Shown one piece after another: positions 15,408-23,785 of a stretch of 64,000 nucleotides of DNA. Where the stretch lies: assembly GCA_045585835.1 (NCBI GenBank), contig JAZMZG010000028.1:119539-183538 (forward strand). Direction: 5' to 3'. Origin of the DNA: CALCTE01 sp045585835 (GTDB taxonomy: Bacteria; Bacillota; Clostridia; Oscillospirales; CAG-272). Made by a program: the position numbers and the translations under genes. Positions within the stretch are counted from its first letter, which is position 1. Each line of letters starts with the position of its first letter. The notes beneath the pieces were generated by a model that saw nothing but the letters and a program-made list of their open reading frames with translations, did no database searches and was not told the DNA's origin.

Positions 15408-16520
15408 TTATTTCAATTTAACGCCTTCATAAAGCTCGCACCACTCATCAAAGAGAGGATTTTCCCATATTTCCCCTTCAAACGTTTCGTAAGATTCCAC
15501 TACTGCCTTGAAAGTCTTTATTCCGCAGCTTTCGTCAACTTCAAAACCGCTTGATTTTCCGAATGTTCCGCCGGGAATAAGATTTATGTCATTGTAATTT
15601 ACTTTCTTTATATATGAACCGCCGGAAAAATCGAAGCGCCCTTTTATCTTTACAGGTAAGTCGTTCTTGTCCCACGCTACAAAAGCAACAACGACGTTCT
15701 TTATGTCATATTCCGCATTGTTTTCCAATATGGCTTGAAGCATATCGGGGTAAAGGGCCTTGTATTCGGTGTCTTGTACTAAATATTTAGTAGACTTCAC
15801 TCGAACCTCTTGCTCTTCTATCTGTGCAATAATTTCTTCTGCCGTGAGTTCCTTTTTTTCTTCCTTCGGCTCTTCATTTACGTTTTCATTTGCACTATTT
15901 TCCGGTGCGTCGTTTTCCTCTTTGTTTTCGCTCGTCAGAAAGGCAACGTCTTTTTCCGATACTTCTATTGTGGCTTCTTCGCTGTATTTTGCTCCTTCGT
16001 AGAGCTTTTTCCACTCATCGTACAACGGATTTTCCCATTTTTCACCGTCAAATGTTTCGTATGATACCACTATTGCCTTAATCAAGTCGGCGCTGCAGCC
16101 TTCGTCTACGTTAAAGCCGCTTTCGTTGCCGTATGTTCCGTTTGGAACAAGATTTATATCGTCATATTTTACAGTCTTAACATATTCGCCGTCGGTGAAA
16201 TCAAACTGCCCTTGTATCTTTACGGGAAGCCCGTTCTTATCCCACGCAACAAACGCGACAACCGCATTCTTAATATCAACGGTCGTATTGTTTTGAAATA
16301 TAGCCTGAAGCATATCAGGATAAAGAGCCTTATATTCGTCGCTCTGAACAACATATTTCGTTGTTTTTACGAAAACAGGCAATTTGCTTAATAAAGACTC
16401 GAATTCTTGCACAGTATATGACTTTTCATTCTTTCCTTCTTTGTTATCCGTCGTGCTAACACAAGAAATAAGCGACAGACAAACGAGCACCGCCAAAAGT
16501 ATTGTTAACGTCTTTTTCAT
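15408..16520 (-). CDS. Lipoprotein with two tandem copies of one domain (DUF5780-like)
   Basis: 370 residues. Signal peptide II with lipobox LISC, Cys20. Two homologous domains of about 130 residues lie at about 45-185 and 235-370: each runs from TKY(V/L)VQ..EYKALYPDMLQAI through VVAFVAWDKN.LPVKI and NDINL(V/I)P.GT(Y/F)G to ENPL(Y/F)DEW..LYEG. A Glu/Asn-rich linker separates them. The pattern recalls DUF5780, a domain of unknown function in Firmicute surface proteins; I give that only as a likely name. It diverges from an XRE repressor with twin operators in the shared gap, so it is probably that repressor's target. Confidence 0.75.
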   Translation of the reverse strand: MKKTLTILLAVLVCLSLISCVSTTDNKEGKNEKSYTVQEFESLLSKLPVFVKTTKYVVQSDEYKALYPDMLQAIFQNNTTVDIKNAVVAFVAWDKNGLPVKIQGQFDFTDGEYVKTVKYDDINLVPNGTYGNESGFNVDEGCSADLIKAIVVSYETFDGEKWENPLYDEWKKLYEGAKYSEEATIEVSEKDVAFLTSENKEENDAPENSANENVNEEPKEEKKELTAEEIIAQIEEQEVRVKSTKYLVQDTEYKALYPDMLQAILENNAEYDIKNVVVAFVAWDKNDLPVKIKGRFDFSGGSYIKKVNYNDINLIPGGTFGKSSGFEVDESCGIKTFKAVVESYETFEGEIWENPLFDEWCELYEGVKLK

Positions 16521-16564
16521 TTTTCTTCTCCTTTTATTTACAATAATTGATTTCTCGACTCATT

Positions 16565-16604
16565 ATAACACCGTTTGGTGTTATTGTCAACACTGTACGG
16601 TGTT
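16565..16604. promoter_or_regulatory. Twin palindromic operators between lipoprotein and XRE genes
   Basis: ATAACACCGTTTGGTGTTAT (16565-16584) and AACACTGTACGGTGTT (16589-16604) share the inverted half-site AACACYGT; centres lie 22 bp apart, two helical turns. They sit in the divergent promoter region just upstream of TATAAT (16611-16616). They are likely binding sites of the adjacent XRE protein. Confidence 0.75.
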
Positions 16605-16649
16605 ATTTTGTATAATTATTGCATAGAATATATTTCGGGCGGTGATTAT

Positions 16650-16853
16650 ATGAACGTGTATAGGCGGGTTCGCGATCTGCGAGAAGACAACGATAAAACT
16701 CAAAAAGATATTGCCGAATATCTTAATATGCAGCTCACCGTATATCAGCGTTACGAAAGAGGAGAAAGGGAGCTTCCGCTGTGGGCGGCAATCAAGCTTG
16801 CTGATTTCTACGGCGTAAGCATGGATTTTCTCGTTGGAAGGGCCGAAAAATAA
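16650..16853 (+). CDS. XRE-family HTH transcription regulator, small
   Basis: 67 residues, nearly all one Cro/C1-type helix-turn-helix: VRDLREDNDKTQKDIAEYLNM and QRYERGERELPLWAAIKLADFYGVSMDFLVGR. The start at 16650 follows GGGCGGTGATTAT; an in-frame extension upstream would run through the operator region. It probably represses itself and the divergent two-domain lipoprotein through the two palindromes in the gap. No sensor domain is present, so the signal is unknown. Confidence 0.85.
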   Translation: MNVYRRVRDLREDNDKTQKDIAEYLNMQLTVYQRYERGERELPLWAAIKLADFYGVSMDFLVGRAEK

Positions 16854-16889
16854 AACAGAGCTTGGCGTTTGCCATGCTCTGTTTGTTTT
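16853..16889 (+). terminator. Terminator of the XRE gene
   Basis: 14-bp stem with one mismatch (16853-16866 with 16871-16884), GTTT loop and following GTTTTT. Confidence 0.85.
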
Positions 16890-16912
16890 TAACTTTTTTC
16901 ACGCTCCATCTG

Positions 16913-16957
16913 TTGACATTCTTATAACATCATGATATCATAATATCATGATGTTAT
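16913..16957 (+). promoter_or_regulatory. Promoter overlaid by a perfect 15-bp palindrome (RHH operator 1)
   Basis: TTGACA (16913-16918), 17-bp spacer, TATCAT (16936-16941). A perfect inverted repeat, arms 16924-16938 and 16943-16957 with a 4-base centre, covers the spacer and -10 box. It shares the core GATATCATAATATCAT with the palindrome at 17294-17316. It is the likely autoregulatory site of the ribbon-helix-helix gene that follows. Confidence 0.75.
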
Positions 16958-17025
16958 ATTCAATGGTTGCGGATTTGATTTGCAAGTTGAGATAGGAAAA
17001 TATATAAGCATAAGAGGAGGGCTTT

Positions 17026-17202
17026 ATGAATAAATCAAAAGTTGCCACATATGAGAAAATCGCGTTGCCGTTGCGTTTGCCGCGAGATGTTTATCAAAAG
17101 GTGAGGGAGAAGGTCTATATAAAAAAGGAGTCGCTTCGCGGATACAGCATAAACGAATATTTAACCGATCTTATTATTAAAGATCTAAAAACCAAAAAGT
17201 AA
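17026..17202 (+). CDS. Small ribbon-helix-helix (Arc/MetJ-like) DNA-binding protein
   Basis: 58 residues. YEKIALPLRLPRDVYQKVREKV gives a beta-strand (KIALPLRLP) followed by a helix, and RGYSINEYLTDLIIKDLK gives the second helix: the classic ribbon-helix-helix layout, with SINEYLTDLI resembling the Arc/CopG family. ATG follows AGAGGAGGGCTTT. A dimer would bind the palindromes that flank the gene. There is no toxin or replication gene beside it, so it is either a free-standing regulator or what remains of a larger module. Confidence 0.75.
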   Translation: MNKSKVATYEKIALPLRLPRDVYQKVREKVYIKKESLRGYSINEYLTDLIIKDLKTKK

Positions 17203-17228
17203 GGGCGTGCAATTTGCACACCCTTTTA
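17201..17228 (+). terminator. Terminator of the RHH gene
   Basis: AGGGCGTGC pairs with GCACACCCT (one G-T pair) across AATTT, followed by a TTTTATT tract. Confidence 0.7.
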
Positions 17229-17280
17229 TTGTATTTATAGCTCCGCGATAGAAGCTTGATTAATATAGCTACCTCCGTCG

Positions 17281-17316
17281 TTGACAAATATTTTGATATC
17301 ATAATATCATAATATC
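17281..17316 (+). promoter_or_regulatory. Second promoter overlaid by a matching palindrome (RHH operator 2)
   Basis: TTGACA (17281-17286) and TATCAT (17305-17310), spacing 18, with the inverted repeat TTTTGATAT/ATATCAAAA around GATATCATAATATCAT. It would drive a rightward transcript from about 17317 antisense to the 3' end of cdd. No convincing gene follows. The 17203-17404 gap otherwise holds only the terminator and a triple GGCCTA-type short repeat near 17390-17403. Confidence 0.6.
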
Positions 17317-17404
17317 AAAAATAAAAGTGGAATTGCACGCTGTCACGGGCACGAACTCGGTCGCAAATGTGGCGGCACGTCATCTACGGCCTAAGGCCTA
17401 TGGC

Positions 17405-17809
17405 CTATATCTCCTTAAACATCTCCGGAAGAAGCTCGCCAAGGGTATATTTTTTCGCCTCTTTACCGTCGATAGTTATAACCTCAAACGTATCTGTGCA
17501 AAATTCCGCGAGCATTTGACGGCACACGCCGCAGGGAAGGCAAAAATCCGTTACCTCCTCACCCTCTTTACCGCCGACTATGGCTATCGCCTCAAATTCG
17601 CGCTCGCCCTCGCTTACTGCCTTACAAAGCGCCGTGCGCTCAGCGCAAACCGTAGGCGAAAATGCCACGCTTTCCACGTTACAGCCGCCGTATATATTAC
17701 CGCTTGATGACAAAAGTGCCGCGCCAACGGCGAAGTTGGAGTACGGGCAATAAGCCATCTCTCTGAATTTAAGCGCTTCTTTTATTAAAAAATCATCTCT
17801 TGATATCAT
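17405..17809 (-). CDS. cdd: Cytidine deaminase
   Basis: 134 residues. The zinc deaminase motifs are present: CNVESVAFSPTVCAERTAL with the catalytic Glu, and LPCGVCRQML with the second and third zinc ligands; YCPYSNFAVGAAL marks the N-terminus. It deaminates cytidine and deoxycytidine to uridine in pyrimidine salvage. The gene starts inside the last codons of mfd (17-base overlap) and is co-transcribed with it. The final residues LGELLPEMFKEI are normal for the family. Confidence 0.93.
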   Translation of the reverse strand: MISRDDFLIKEALKFREMAYCPYSNFAVGAALLSSSGNIYGGCNVESVAFSPTVCAERTALCKAVSEGEREFEAIAIVGGKEGEEVTDFCLPCGVCRQMLAEFCTDTFEVITIDGKEAKKYTLGELLPEMFKEI

Positions 17810-20800
17810 TTTTACCCTCCTTGTTCCACGTGGAACAATTTTCTTTCATTATTTCTTTCGCTTTCGTGAATATGCCTTCGAGGACCTTTAAATAGTTTTT
17901 TCCGTCTTCCTTTTGCATTCTATAGGTCAAATGCGCGATTCCCGACGGGGAAAGCAGTATTTTTCCGTAATATTCCTTCGCCGAAGCGAGTCTGCCCCAC
18001 AGCATTGGGTCAAGGTCTGCGGGAAATATTACGAGATTTCCTTCCATTACCTTCACGCTGTCTATCTTCAGACTCATCGCAAGGCTCTTAACGTACGCGG
18101 ACGCGATAAGCTGCATAACTTCCTTCGGAATATCCGAAAATCTGTCGCACAGCTCGTCAATAACGCTCTCCATTTCCTCTTTCGAGCTTATCGCCGCTAT
18201 CTTGCGGTATACGTCTATTCTCATTCTCTCGGAATAGATGTAATTTTTCGGTATAAACGCGCTTATCGGCAGATCCATCGTGACCTCGTGGAAGGTATGA
18301 GTTTCGACGGCTTTTTCATCGTTTTGCGCTATTTTCAGCTCCCTTACCGCCTCATCGAGTATTTTAACGTACAAGTCATATCCCACCGCGCTTATCTGAC
18401 CGTGCTGCTCTGCGCCGAGAATATTGCCCGCGCCGCGTATCTCCATATCGCGCATCGCAATCTTAAAGCCCGCGCCGAACTCCGTATAGTCCCTTATCGC
18501 CGTAAGTCTTTTCGTCTGTTCCTCGGAAAGCGTCTTACCTACGGGGTAGGTGAAGTAGGCATAGGCGCGCCTTGAGCTTCTGCCGACACGGCCTCTGAGC
18601 TGATGAAGCTGTGAAAGCCCCATTCTGTCGGCGTTTTCTATAATAAGCGTGTTCGCGTTGGGTACGTCTATACCCGTTTCGATAATGGTGGTGCAAACGA
18701 GTATGTCCGTATCGCCGGAAACGAGGCTTTGCCATATCTTCGATAGATTTTCCTCATCCATCGAGCCGTGCGCCGTGCGTATTACGGCGTCGGGGTGGAA
18801 TCTCTGCAGCTTTGCGGCAACGGTGCGGAGTGCGGAAACGCGGTTAATGAGATAAAATACCTGCCCGCCCCTCGCAAGCTCCTTACTTACGGCGTCGTTA
18901 ATTATGCCGTCATCGTATTCGCATACGTAGCTTTGCACGGGATATCTGTCTTGCGGTGCTTCATCAAGAACGCTCATATCGCGGATTCCGCTCATCGCCA
19001 TATTCAGCGTGCGGGGGATAGGCGTTGCGGAAAGTGTGAGCACGTCTACGTTTTTGAATTTTTCCTTCAGAGCCTCTTTTTGCTCTACTCCAAATCGCTG
19101 TTCCTCGTCGATTATAAGAAGTCCGAGGTCCTTAAACTCTATGTCCTTCTGAATAATACGGTGCGTGCCGACAACTATGTCAACATCTCCCCTTTTTAAG
19201 TGCTTTAAAACGTCCTCTTGCTTCTTTTCGCTTACAAAACGGCTTAAAAGCTCAATTTTTACGGGATAACCGTTCATTCTGGCGCATAAAGTCTGGTAAT
19301 GTTGCCACGCAAGTATGGTGGTCGGTACAAGTATTGCTACCTGCTTTCCGTCGGAAACCGCCTTAAATGCGGCTCTCAACGCAACCTCCGTCTTACCAAA
19401 TCCGACGTCGCCGCATAAAAGACGGTCCATAGGCGACGTGCTTTCCATGTCCGCCTTTATTTCGCTTATCGCTTGAAGCTGACCGTCCGTTTCCTCATAT
19501 TCAAAGCCCGATTCAAATTCCTCTTGCCATTCGGTGTCGGGTGAAAAAGAAAAGCCTTTTGCCTCTTTGCGCTCCGCATATAGCTTGACAAGCTTTTCCG
19601 CCATCTGCTTTACTTCTTTTTTGACGCTCTGCTTCGCCCTTGACCAATCGTTTGTCGATAATTTCGAAAGCTTGAGCTTATTATCGTCAGCTCCGGCGCC
19701 GATATATTTGCTGACCATATCAAGACTTCCGACAGGCACGAATAATACGTCGGTGCCTGCGTATTTTATTTTAATGTAGTCTTTCGTTACGCCTTTGTCG
19801 CTGATACTCTCGATTCCGCAGAAGATACCTATACCGTAGGAGGCGTGTACGACGTAGTCGCCGACGTTCAAATCGGCGTAGGATATTATTTTTTGCGTGC
19901 TGTTTTTGTATTTTGAGGAAATTTCTCTCCTCTTCATTCTTAAAACGGCATCTTTTTTCTTGTCAAGCTTCTCTCTTTGCGTTTTCGGGTCGCATAAAAG
20001 CACCGTTTTTGTAAATGCGCTCTCGTATCCCGTTTCGAGCTTTCCCGAAACAATGAGGACTTCTCCCCCCTTTACAGCATAATACTCGTCTGTATACGCC
20101 TTTATACCTCTCTCGGAAAGTATTTCGGCAAGGCCCGTTTTTGCCTCTTTTCTGCCCGCCGACAAAAATATCTTATATCCGAGCTTTATATAGTGGTTAA
20201 TATCGTCGCATAATAGCTCAATATCGTATCCTCCCTGCGCTCCGTGCTTTATGCTAAACGGATAAAGTCCGTCATATTTTAGATTGCCGACGGAGCTTGC
20301 GATGTTGTTTTGCACTACACCGCCCAAAATTTGCAGATTTTCGGAAAGTTTATCCGCATTTTCGTAAATATTCAGATATTCTCCCCTTGCTATCTGCTTT
20401 TCAAGCACGGAAGAAACCGCTTCCTTCATACGAAATTCGTATGCCTGCGCCGCACTGCTTGTCGCCTTATAGTCCTTTACGTACATAAAAGAATTTTTCG
20501 GAAGATAGTCGAAGAGCGTTTCGCCTTTTTCGTATACAAGTCCGAAATATGCGTCTATAAACGGAAAATCGAGTCCCGCTTCGAGCCTTTCATAAGCCTT
20601 TTTGATTCGTTCTTTCGTACTGTTTATGCGTTCTATCTCAAATAATAGCTCTTTTTCTCGTTCTTCGCCACAGCCTTTTTTGCGCTCCTTCGTTAAGCGC
20701 TGCTTTTCCTTTTCGCACTTTTCCTTTATTCTGCCTTCGGCAAGTAAAAGCTCGTTTTTTATCCTTGAAAGCGACTTTTCGTCCAAAAGAAGCTCTTTAC

Positions 20801-21476
20801 ACGGAAAAAGCTCAATTTCTTTAATATTGTCGAGTCTTCTTTGGCTTTCTATTTCAAAATAAGCAAGACTGTCTATACTGTCGCCGAAAAACTCCACTCT
20901 TACGGGAAGCTCGGAAAAGGGCGGGAAAATATCCACAATGCCGCCTCTGACAGCATATTGAGATTTGCCGTCTACCATATCGACTCTCGAATATCCGCTT
21001 TCCGTTAAAAACAGGCAGAGGCTCTCAAAGCTGTAGTCCTCGCCGTATCGCAATTTTACACTATGGCTTTCAAGCACGGCTCTCGGCAATGTCTTTTGTA
21101 AAAGTGCCTCGGGTGTAGTTATTACTATCGAGCATTTTCCCCTTGATACCGCCGAAAGTGCCGATATTCTTATCTGCTCCCAACCGTGACTTGCGCCCTC
21201 ATAATCCGACAAAACGAACTCTCTTGGCGGAAAATAGCACACGTTATCCGTAAATTCGGCAATTTCCGCGCGCATTTTCATCGCCGTTTGTTCGTCGGGC
21301 ACGCATAAAAGCATAGTACCGCCGAGGTCCTTCGAAAGAGCGCCTATAAATACGCTTTCGGCTGTGCCGTAAAGCCCTCCGGCGAGGGCAAGTCTTCCTT
21401 TTGAAATCGGAGAAATATCGGATATAAGACGTTTATATTCTTTTTCGTTTCTAAACTCATCAATAATTCGTTTCAT
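17793..21476 (-). CDS. mfd: Transcription-repair coupling factor Mfd
   Basis: 1227 residues. The N-terminal UvrB-homology region (including FPPREFVLSDYEGAS) is followed by the RNA-polymerase-interacting CarD-like domain near residue 540 (LNVGDYVVHASYGIGIF), a RecG-like helicase with Walker A CGDVGFGKTE near 690 and DEEQRFG near 790, and the TRCF C-terminal domain. Mfd releases stalled RNA polymerase at DNA lesions using ATP and recruits UvrA. The extreme 3' end encodes a parS-like palindrome (17822-17837). It lies downstream of gyrB on the same strand; no clear ribosome site is seen before its ATG. Confidence 0.93.
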   Translation of the reverse strand: MKRIIDEFRNEKEYKRLISDISPISKGRLALAGGLYGTAESVFIGALSKDLGGTMLLCVPDEQTAMKMRAEIAEFTDNVCYFPPREFVLSDYEGASHGWEQIRISALSAVSRGKCSIVITTPEALLQKTLPRAVLESHSVKLRYGEDYSFESLCLFLTESGYSRVDMVDGKSQYAVRGGIVDIFPPFSELPVRVEFFGDSIDSLAYFEIESQRRLDNIKEIELFPCKELLLDEKSLSRIKNELLLAEGRIKEKCEKEKQRLTKERKKGCGEEREKELLFEIERINSTKERIKKAYERLEAGLDFPFIDAYFGLVYEKGETLFDYLPKNSFMYVKDYKATSSAAQAYEFRMKEAVSSVLEKQIARGEYLNIYENADKLSENLQILGGVVQNNIASSVGNLKYDGLYPFSIKHGAQGGYDIELLCDDINHYIKLGYKIFLSAGRKEAKTGLAEILSERGIKAYTDEYYAVKGGEVLIVSGKLETGYESAFTKTVLLCDPKTQREKLDKKKDAVLRMKRREISSKYKNSTQKIISYADLNVGDYVVHASYGIGIFCGIESISDKGVTKDYIKIKYAGTDVLFVPVGSLDMVSKYIGAGADDNKLKLSKLSTNDWSRAKQSVKKEVKQMAEKLVKLYAERKEAKGFSFSPDTEWQEEFESGFEYEETDGQLQAISEIKADMESTSPMDRLLCGDVGFGKTEVALRAAFKAVSDGKQVAILVPTTILAWQHYQTLCARMNGYPVKIELLSRFVSEKKQEDVLKHLKRGDVDIVVGTHRIIQKDIEFKDLGLLIIDEEQRFGVEQKEALKEKFKNVDVLTLSATPIPRTLNMAMSGIRDMSVLDEAPQDRYPVQSYVCEYDDGIINDAVSKELARGGQVFYLINRVSALRTVAAKLQRFHPDAVIRTAHGSMDEENLSKIWQSLVSGDTDILVCTTIIETGIDVPNANTLIIENADRMGLSQLHQLRGRVGRSSRRAYAYFTYPVGKTLSEEQTKRLTAIRDYTEFGAGFKIAMRDMEIRGAGNILGAEQHGQISAVGYDLYVKILDEAVRELKIAQNDEKAVETHTFHEVTMDLPISAFIPKNYIYSERMRIDVYRKIAAISSKEEMESVIDELCDRFSDIPKEVMQLIASAYVKSLAMSLKIDSVKVMEGNLVIFPADLDPMLWGRLASAKEYYGKILLSPSGIAHLTYRMQKEDGKNYLKVLEGIFTKAKEIMKENCSTWNKEGKNDIKR
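17822..17837. promoter_or_regulatory. parS: parS-like centromere site inside the mfd 3' end
   Basis: TGTTCCACGTGGAACA, a perfect 16-bp palindrome. It differs from the Bacillus parS consensus TGTTTCACGTGAAACA by one symmetric pair and matches forms known from other bacteria. The same 16-mer recurs at 21553. Both lie within 9 kb of oriC, where ParB sites cluster. Confidence 0.85.
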
Positions 21477-21520
21477 ACTTTTACCGTAATTTCAAGTTTG
21501 TCTTTTCGTGCAAAGTCCAA

Positions 21521-21553
21521 AACTGCCAAAGTGCATATCACACTTTGGCAGTT
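21521..21553 (-). terminator. Terminator after gyrB
   Basis: Perfect 13-bp stem (21521-21533 with 21541-21553), 7-base loop, TTTT on the minus strand. It abuts the parS site. Confidence 0.75.
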
Positions 21554-21568
21554 GTTCCACGTGGAACA
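21553..21568. promoter_or_regulatory. parS: parS-like centromere site downstream of gyrB
   Basis: Second perfect copy of TGTTCCACGTGGAACA, immediately after the gyrB stop codon and before its terminator. No parA/parB genes are in the window. Confidence 0.88.
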
Positions 21569-23509
21569 TTAAACGTCGAGGTACTGTACGTACTTCGCGT
21601 TTTCCTGTATAAATTCTCTTCTCGGCTCGACCTTTTCACCCATGAGAAGCGAAAATGCCGCATCGGCAGCCATAGCGTCCTCGACGGTTACCTTGAGAAG
21701 CGTTCTCGTTGCGGGGTCCATTGTTGTTTCCCAAAGCTGTTCGGGGTTCATCTCACCAAGACCCTTATATCTTGATGCTTCGGCGCCTTGTCCGAGCTCT
21801 TGCATATATATATCTCTTTCCTCTTCGTTGTACGCATAGCGTATCTGCTTTCCTTTGTGAACCTTGAAAAGCGGGGGTTGTGCAAGATATACTCTGCCGT
21901 TTTCCAAAAGCGCTCTCATATAACGGAAGAAGAAGGTGAGGATAAGTATTCTTATGTGCGAACCGTCAACGTCGGCATCCGCCATAATTATTATCTTGCC
22001 GTAGCGGAGCTTTTCGTCGTCGTATTCCGAACCTATACCGCAACCGAATGCCTGTATTATCGGTATGACGGAGGGGTTTGCGTAAATTTTGTCTATTCTT
22101 GCCTTTTCTACGTTGAGAATCTTTCCTCTAAGAGGCAATATAGCTTGATATTTACTGTCTCTTCCGTCCTTTGCAGAGCCTCCTGCGGAGTCTCCCTCTA
22201 CCAAGAATATTTCGGTGTTCTCCTTATTTCTGTCTTGGCAATCCGCAAGCTTGCCGGGAAGCGGTGAATTTTCGAGTGCGGATTTTCTTCTCGTCTGCTC
22301 TCTTGCTTTTCTTGCCGCTTCACGTGCTATAGCCGCTTGGAATGCCTTATCTATTATCGTTTTTCCGACCGATGGGTGCTCCTCAAGATAAGTAGAGAGC
22401 TTTTCGTATACCATATTTTCGACAAGCGCTCTCATATAGGTGTTCCCGAGCTTACTCTTGACCTGTCCTTCAAACTCGGCTTCGGGCAATTTTACGCTGA
22501 CTATCGCAGTAATGCCTTCCCTTACGTCGTCGCCCGAAAGCTCCTTGTCATTTGCTTTGAGTATCTTCATCTTCTTGCCGTAATCGTTAAGCGCACGGCG
22601 AAGAGCTCTCTTAAATCCGTCCTCGTGAGTACCGCCCTCTATGGTGTGGATATTATTTGCAAACGAAAGTATCGTTTCGTCGTATTTATCGTTATATTGG
22701 AAAGCAACCTCTGCATAGCTGCCGTCCTTTTCCCCTGCGATGTATATTATCTCATCGTGGAGATTGTTGCTCATCTTCTTTTCGTTGAGCTGCTCTACGT
22801 AGCTTTTTATTCCGCCCTCATAGTAAAATTCGTCGCATCTCGGCTCTACTGCGCTGTCGCCCTCGTTTGCTCCTCTTTGGTCGATGAGCTTTATACGAAT
22901 GCCCGCATTTAAGAATGCCTGCTCGCGAAGCATTATTTTTACGGTATCGTAGTTTGCAACGGTTGTTTCGAATATATCATCGTCCGCTTTAAAGCGCAGG
23001 TAAAGTCCGTGTTCTTCGGTCTTTCCCTCGTCCTTTATGGGAACGATGACCTTTCCTCTTGAGAACTTACCGTACTTTTTATTACCGCCGTGGCAGTTTT
23101 CTATTTCCATCCACTCGGAAAGTGCGTTAACAACGGACGCACCAACGCCGTGAAGACCGCCGGATATTTTATATCCGCCGCCGCCAAACTTACCGCCTGC
23201 GTGAAGTACCGTAAATACAACCTCAAGAGTGGATATGCCGAGCTTTTGGTTTATTCCGTCGGGAATACCTCTGCCGTTATCTCTTACCGAGATACTGTTG
23301 TCGGGGTGTATGGTTACCGTAATTAGAGAACAGTGTCCCGCAATAGCTTCATCGATGGAGTTGTCGACTATCTCTCTTATCAAGTGATGGAATCCCTTTT
23401 CTCCCGTTGAGCCGATATACATACCCGGACGCTTTCTTACTGCCTCCAAGCCTTCCAACACTTGTATTTGTTCTTCGTTATACTCTTGAGTTACCTTTTC
23501 TTCAAACAT
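21569..23509 (-). CDS. gyrB: DNA gyrase subunit B
   Basis: 646 residues. GHKL ATPase motifs are clear: VDNSIDEAIAG, DNGRGIP and GGLHGVGASVVNALS; then the TOPRIM motifs LVEGDSAGGSAKDGRD and IIMADADVDGSHI, and the C-terminal RYKGLGEMNPEQLWETTMDP. It is the ATPase subunit of type II topoisomerase that introduces negative supercoils. ParE is the main alternative, but position next to remB and recF in the dnaA cluster favours gyrB. gyrA is not in the window. ATG is preceded by AAGGAGCTCC. Confidence 0.93.
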   Translation of the reverse strand: MFEEKVTQEYNEEQIQVLEGLEAVRKRPGMYIGSTGEKGFHHLIREIVDNSIDEAIAGHCSLITVTIHPDNSISVRDNGRGIPDGINQKLGISTLEVVFTVLHAGGKFGGGGYKISGGLHGVGASVVNALSEWMEIENCHGGNKKYGKFSRGKVIVPIKDEGKTEEHGLYLRFKADDDIFETTVANYDTVKIMLREQAFLNAGIRIKLIDQRGANEGDSAVEPRCDEFYYEGGIKSYVEQLNEKKMSNNLHDEIIYIAGEKDGSYAEVAFQYNDKYDETILSFANNIHTIEGGTHEDGFKRALRRALNDYGKKMKILKANDKELSGDDVREGITAIVSVKLPEAEFEGQVKSKLGNTYMRALVENMVYEKLSTYLEEHPSVGKTIIDKAFQAAIAREAARKAREQTRRKSALENSPLPGKLADCQDRNKENTEIFLVEGDSAGGSAKDGRDSKYQAILPLRGKILNVEKARIDKIYANPSVIPIIQAFGCGIGSEYDDEKLRYGKIIIMADADVDGSHIRILILTFFFRYMRALLENGRVYLAQPPLFKVHKGKQIRYAYNEEERDIYMQELGQGAEASRYKGLGEMNPEQLWETTMDPATRTLLKVTVEDAMAADAAFSLLMGEKVEPRREFIQENAKYVQYLDV

Positions 23510-23527
23510 TTTATAAGGAGCTCCTTG

Positions 23528-23785
23528 TTAAAATATTTTTTTCTTATTATTTCTTCTTATGACAGAAGCCGTGTTAAGCGATGAAAGATAGGTCTTTTTA
23601 TCGCAAATCACAAAGCTTCTCGGGATATCCTCAAATACACTTTCGATTCTTCCCTCTTTTTCCTCTGAATTTATAAATTCTCGGGACGTTTTCATTACAG
23701 TTGCATTATCTATATCGAAAACTCCGATTATTTCTTTATTTTTAAGAACACAGCCGTTTCCTATATGAATGTAAACGTTTTTCAT
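23528..23785 (-). CDS. remB: RemB-like protein (DUF370, YaaB)
   Basis: 85 residues. MKNVYIHIGNGCVLKNKEIIGVFDIDNATV and RSFVICDKKTYLSSLNTASVIRRN match the DUF370/RemA-RemB family, known from Bacillus as a DNA-binding regulator of extracellular matrix genes. Its place between recF and gyrB is the conserved location of yaaB. It overlaps recF by 4 bases (ATGA), so translation is coupled. Confidence 0.85.
   Translation of the reverse strand: MKNVYIHIGNGCVLKNKEIIGVFDIDNATVMKTSREFINSEEKEGRIESVFEDIPRSFVICDKKTYLSSLNTASVIRRNNKKKIF

Noticed and set aside
17327..17707. Rightward open frame of 126 codons across the end of cdd
   Set aside because: It begins with GTG, lacks a ribosome site and lies antisense to cdd; a non-coding transcript from the promoter at 17281 is more plausible.
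21569..23509. parE instead of gyrB
   Set aside because: The sequence alone fits either type II topoisomerase B subunit, but the place in the dnaA-dnaN-recF-remB cluster and the absence of a following parC favour gyrB.
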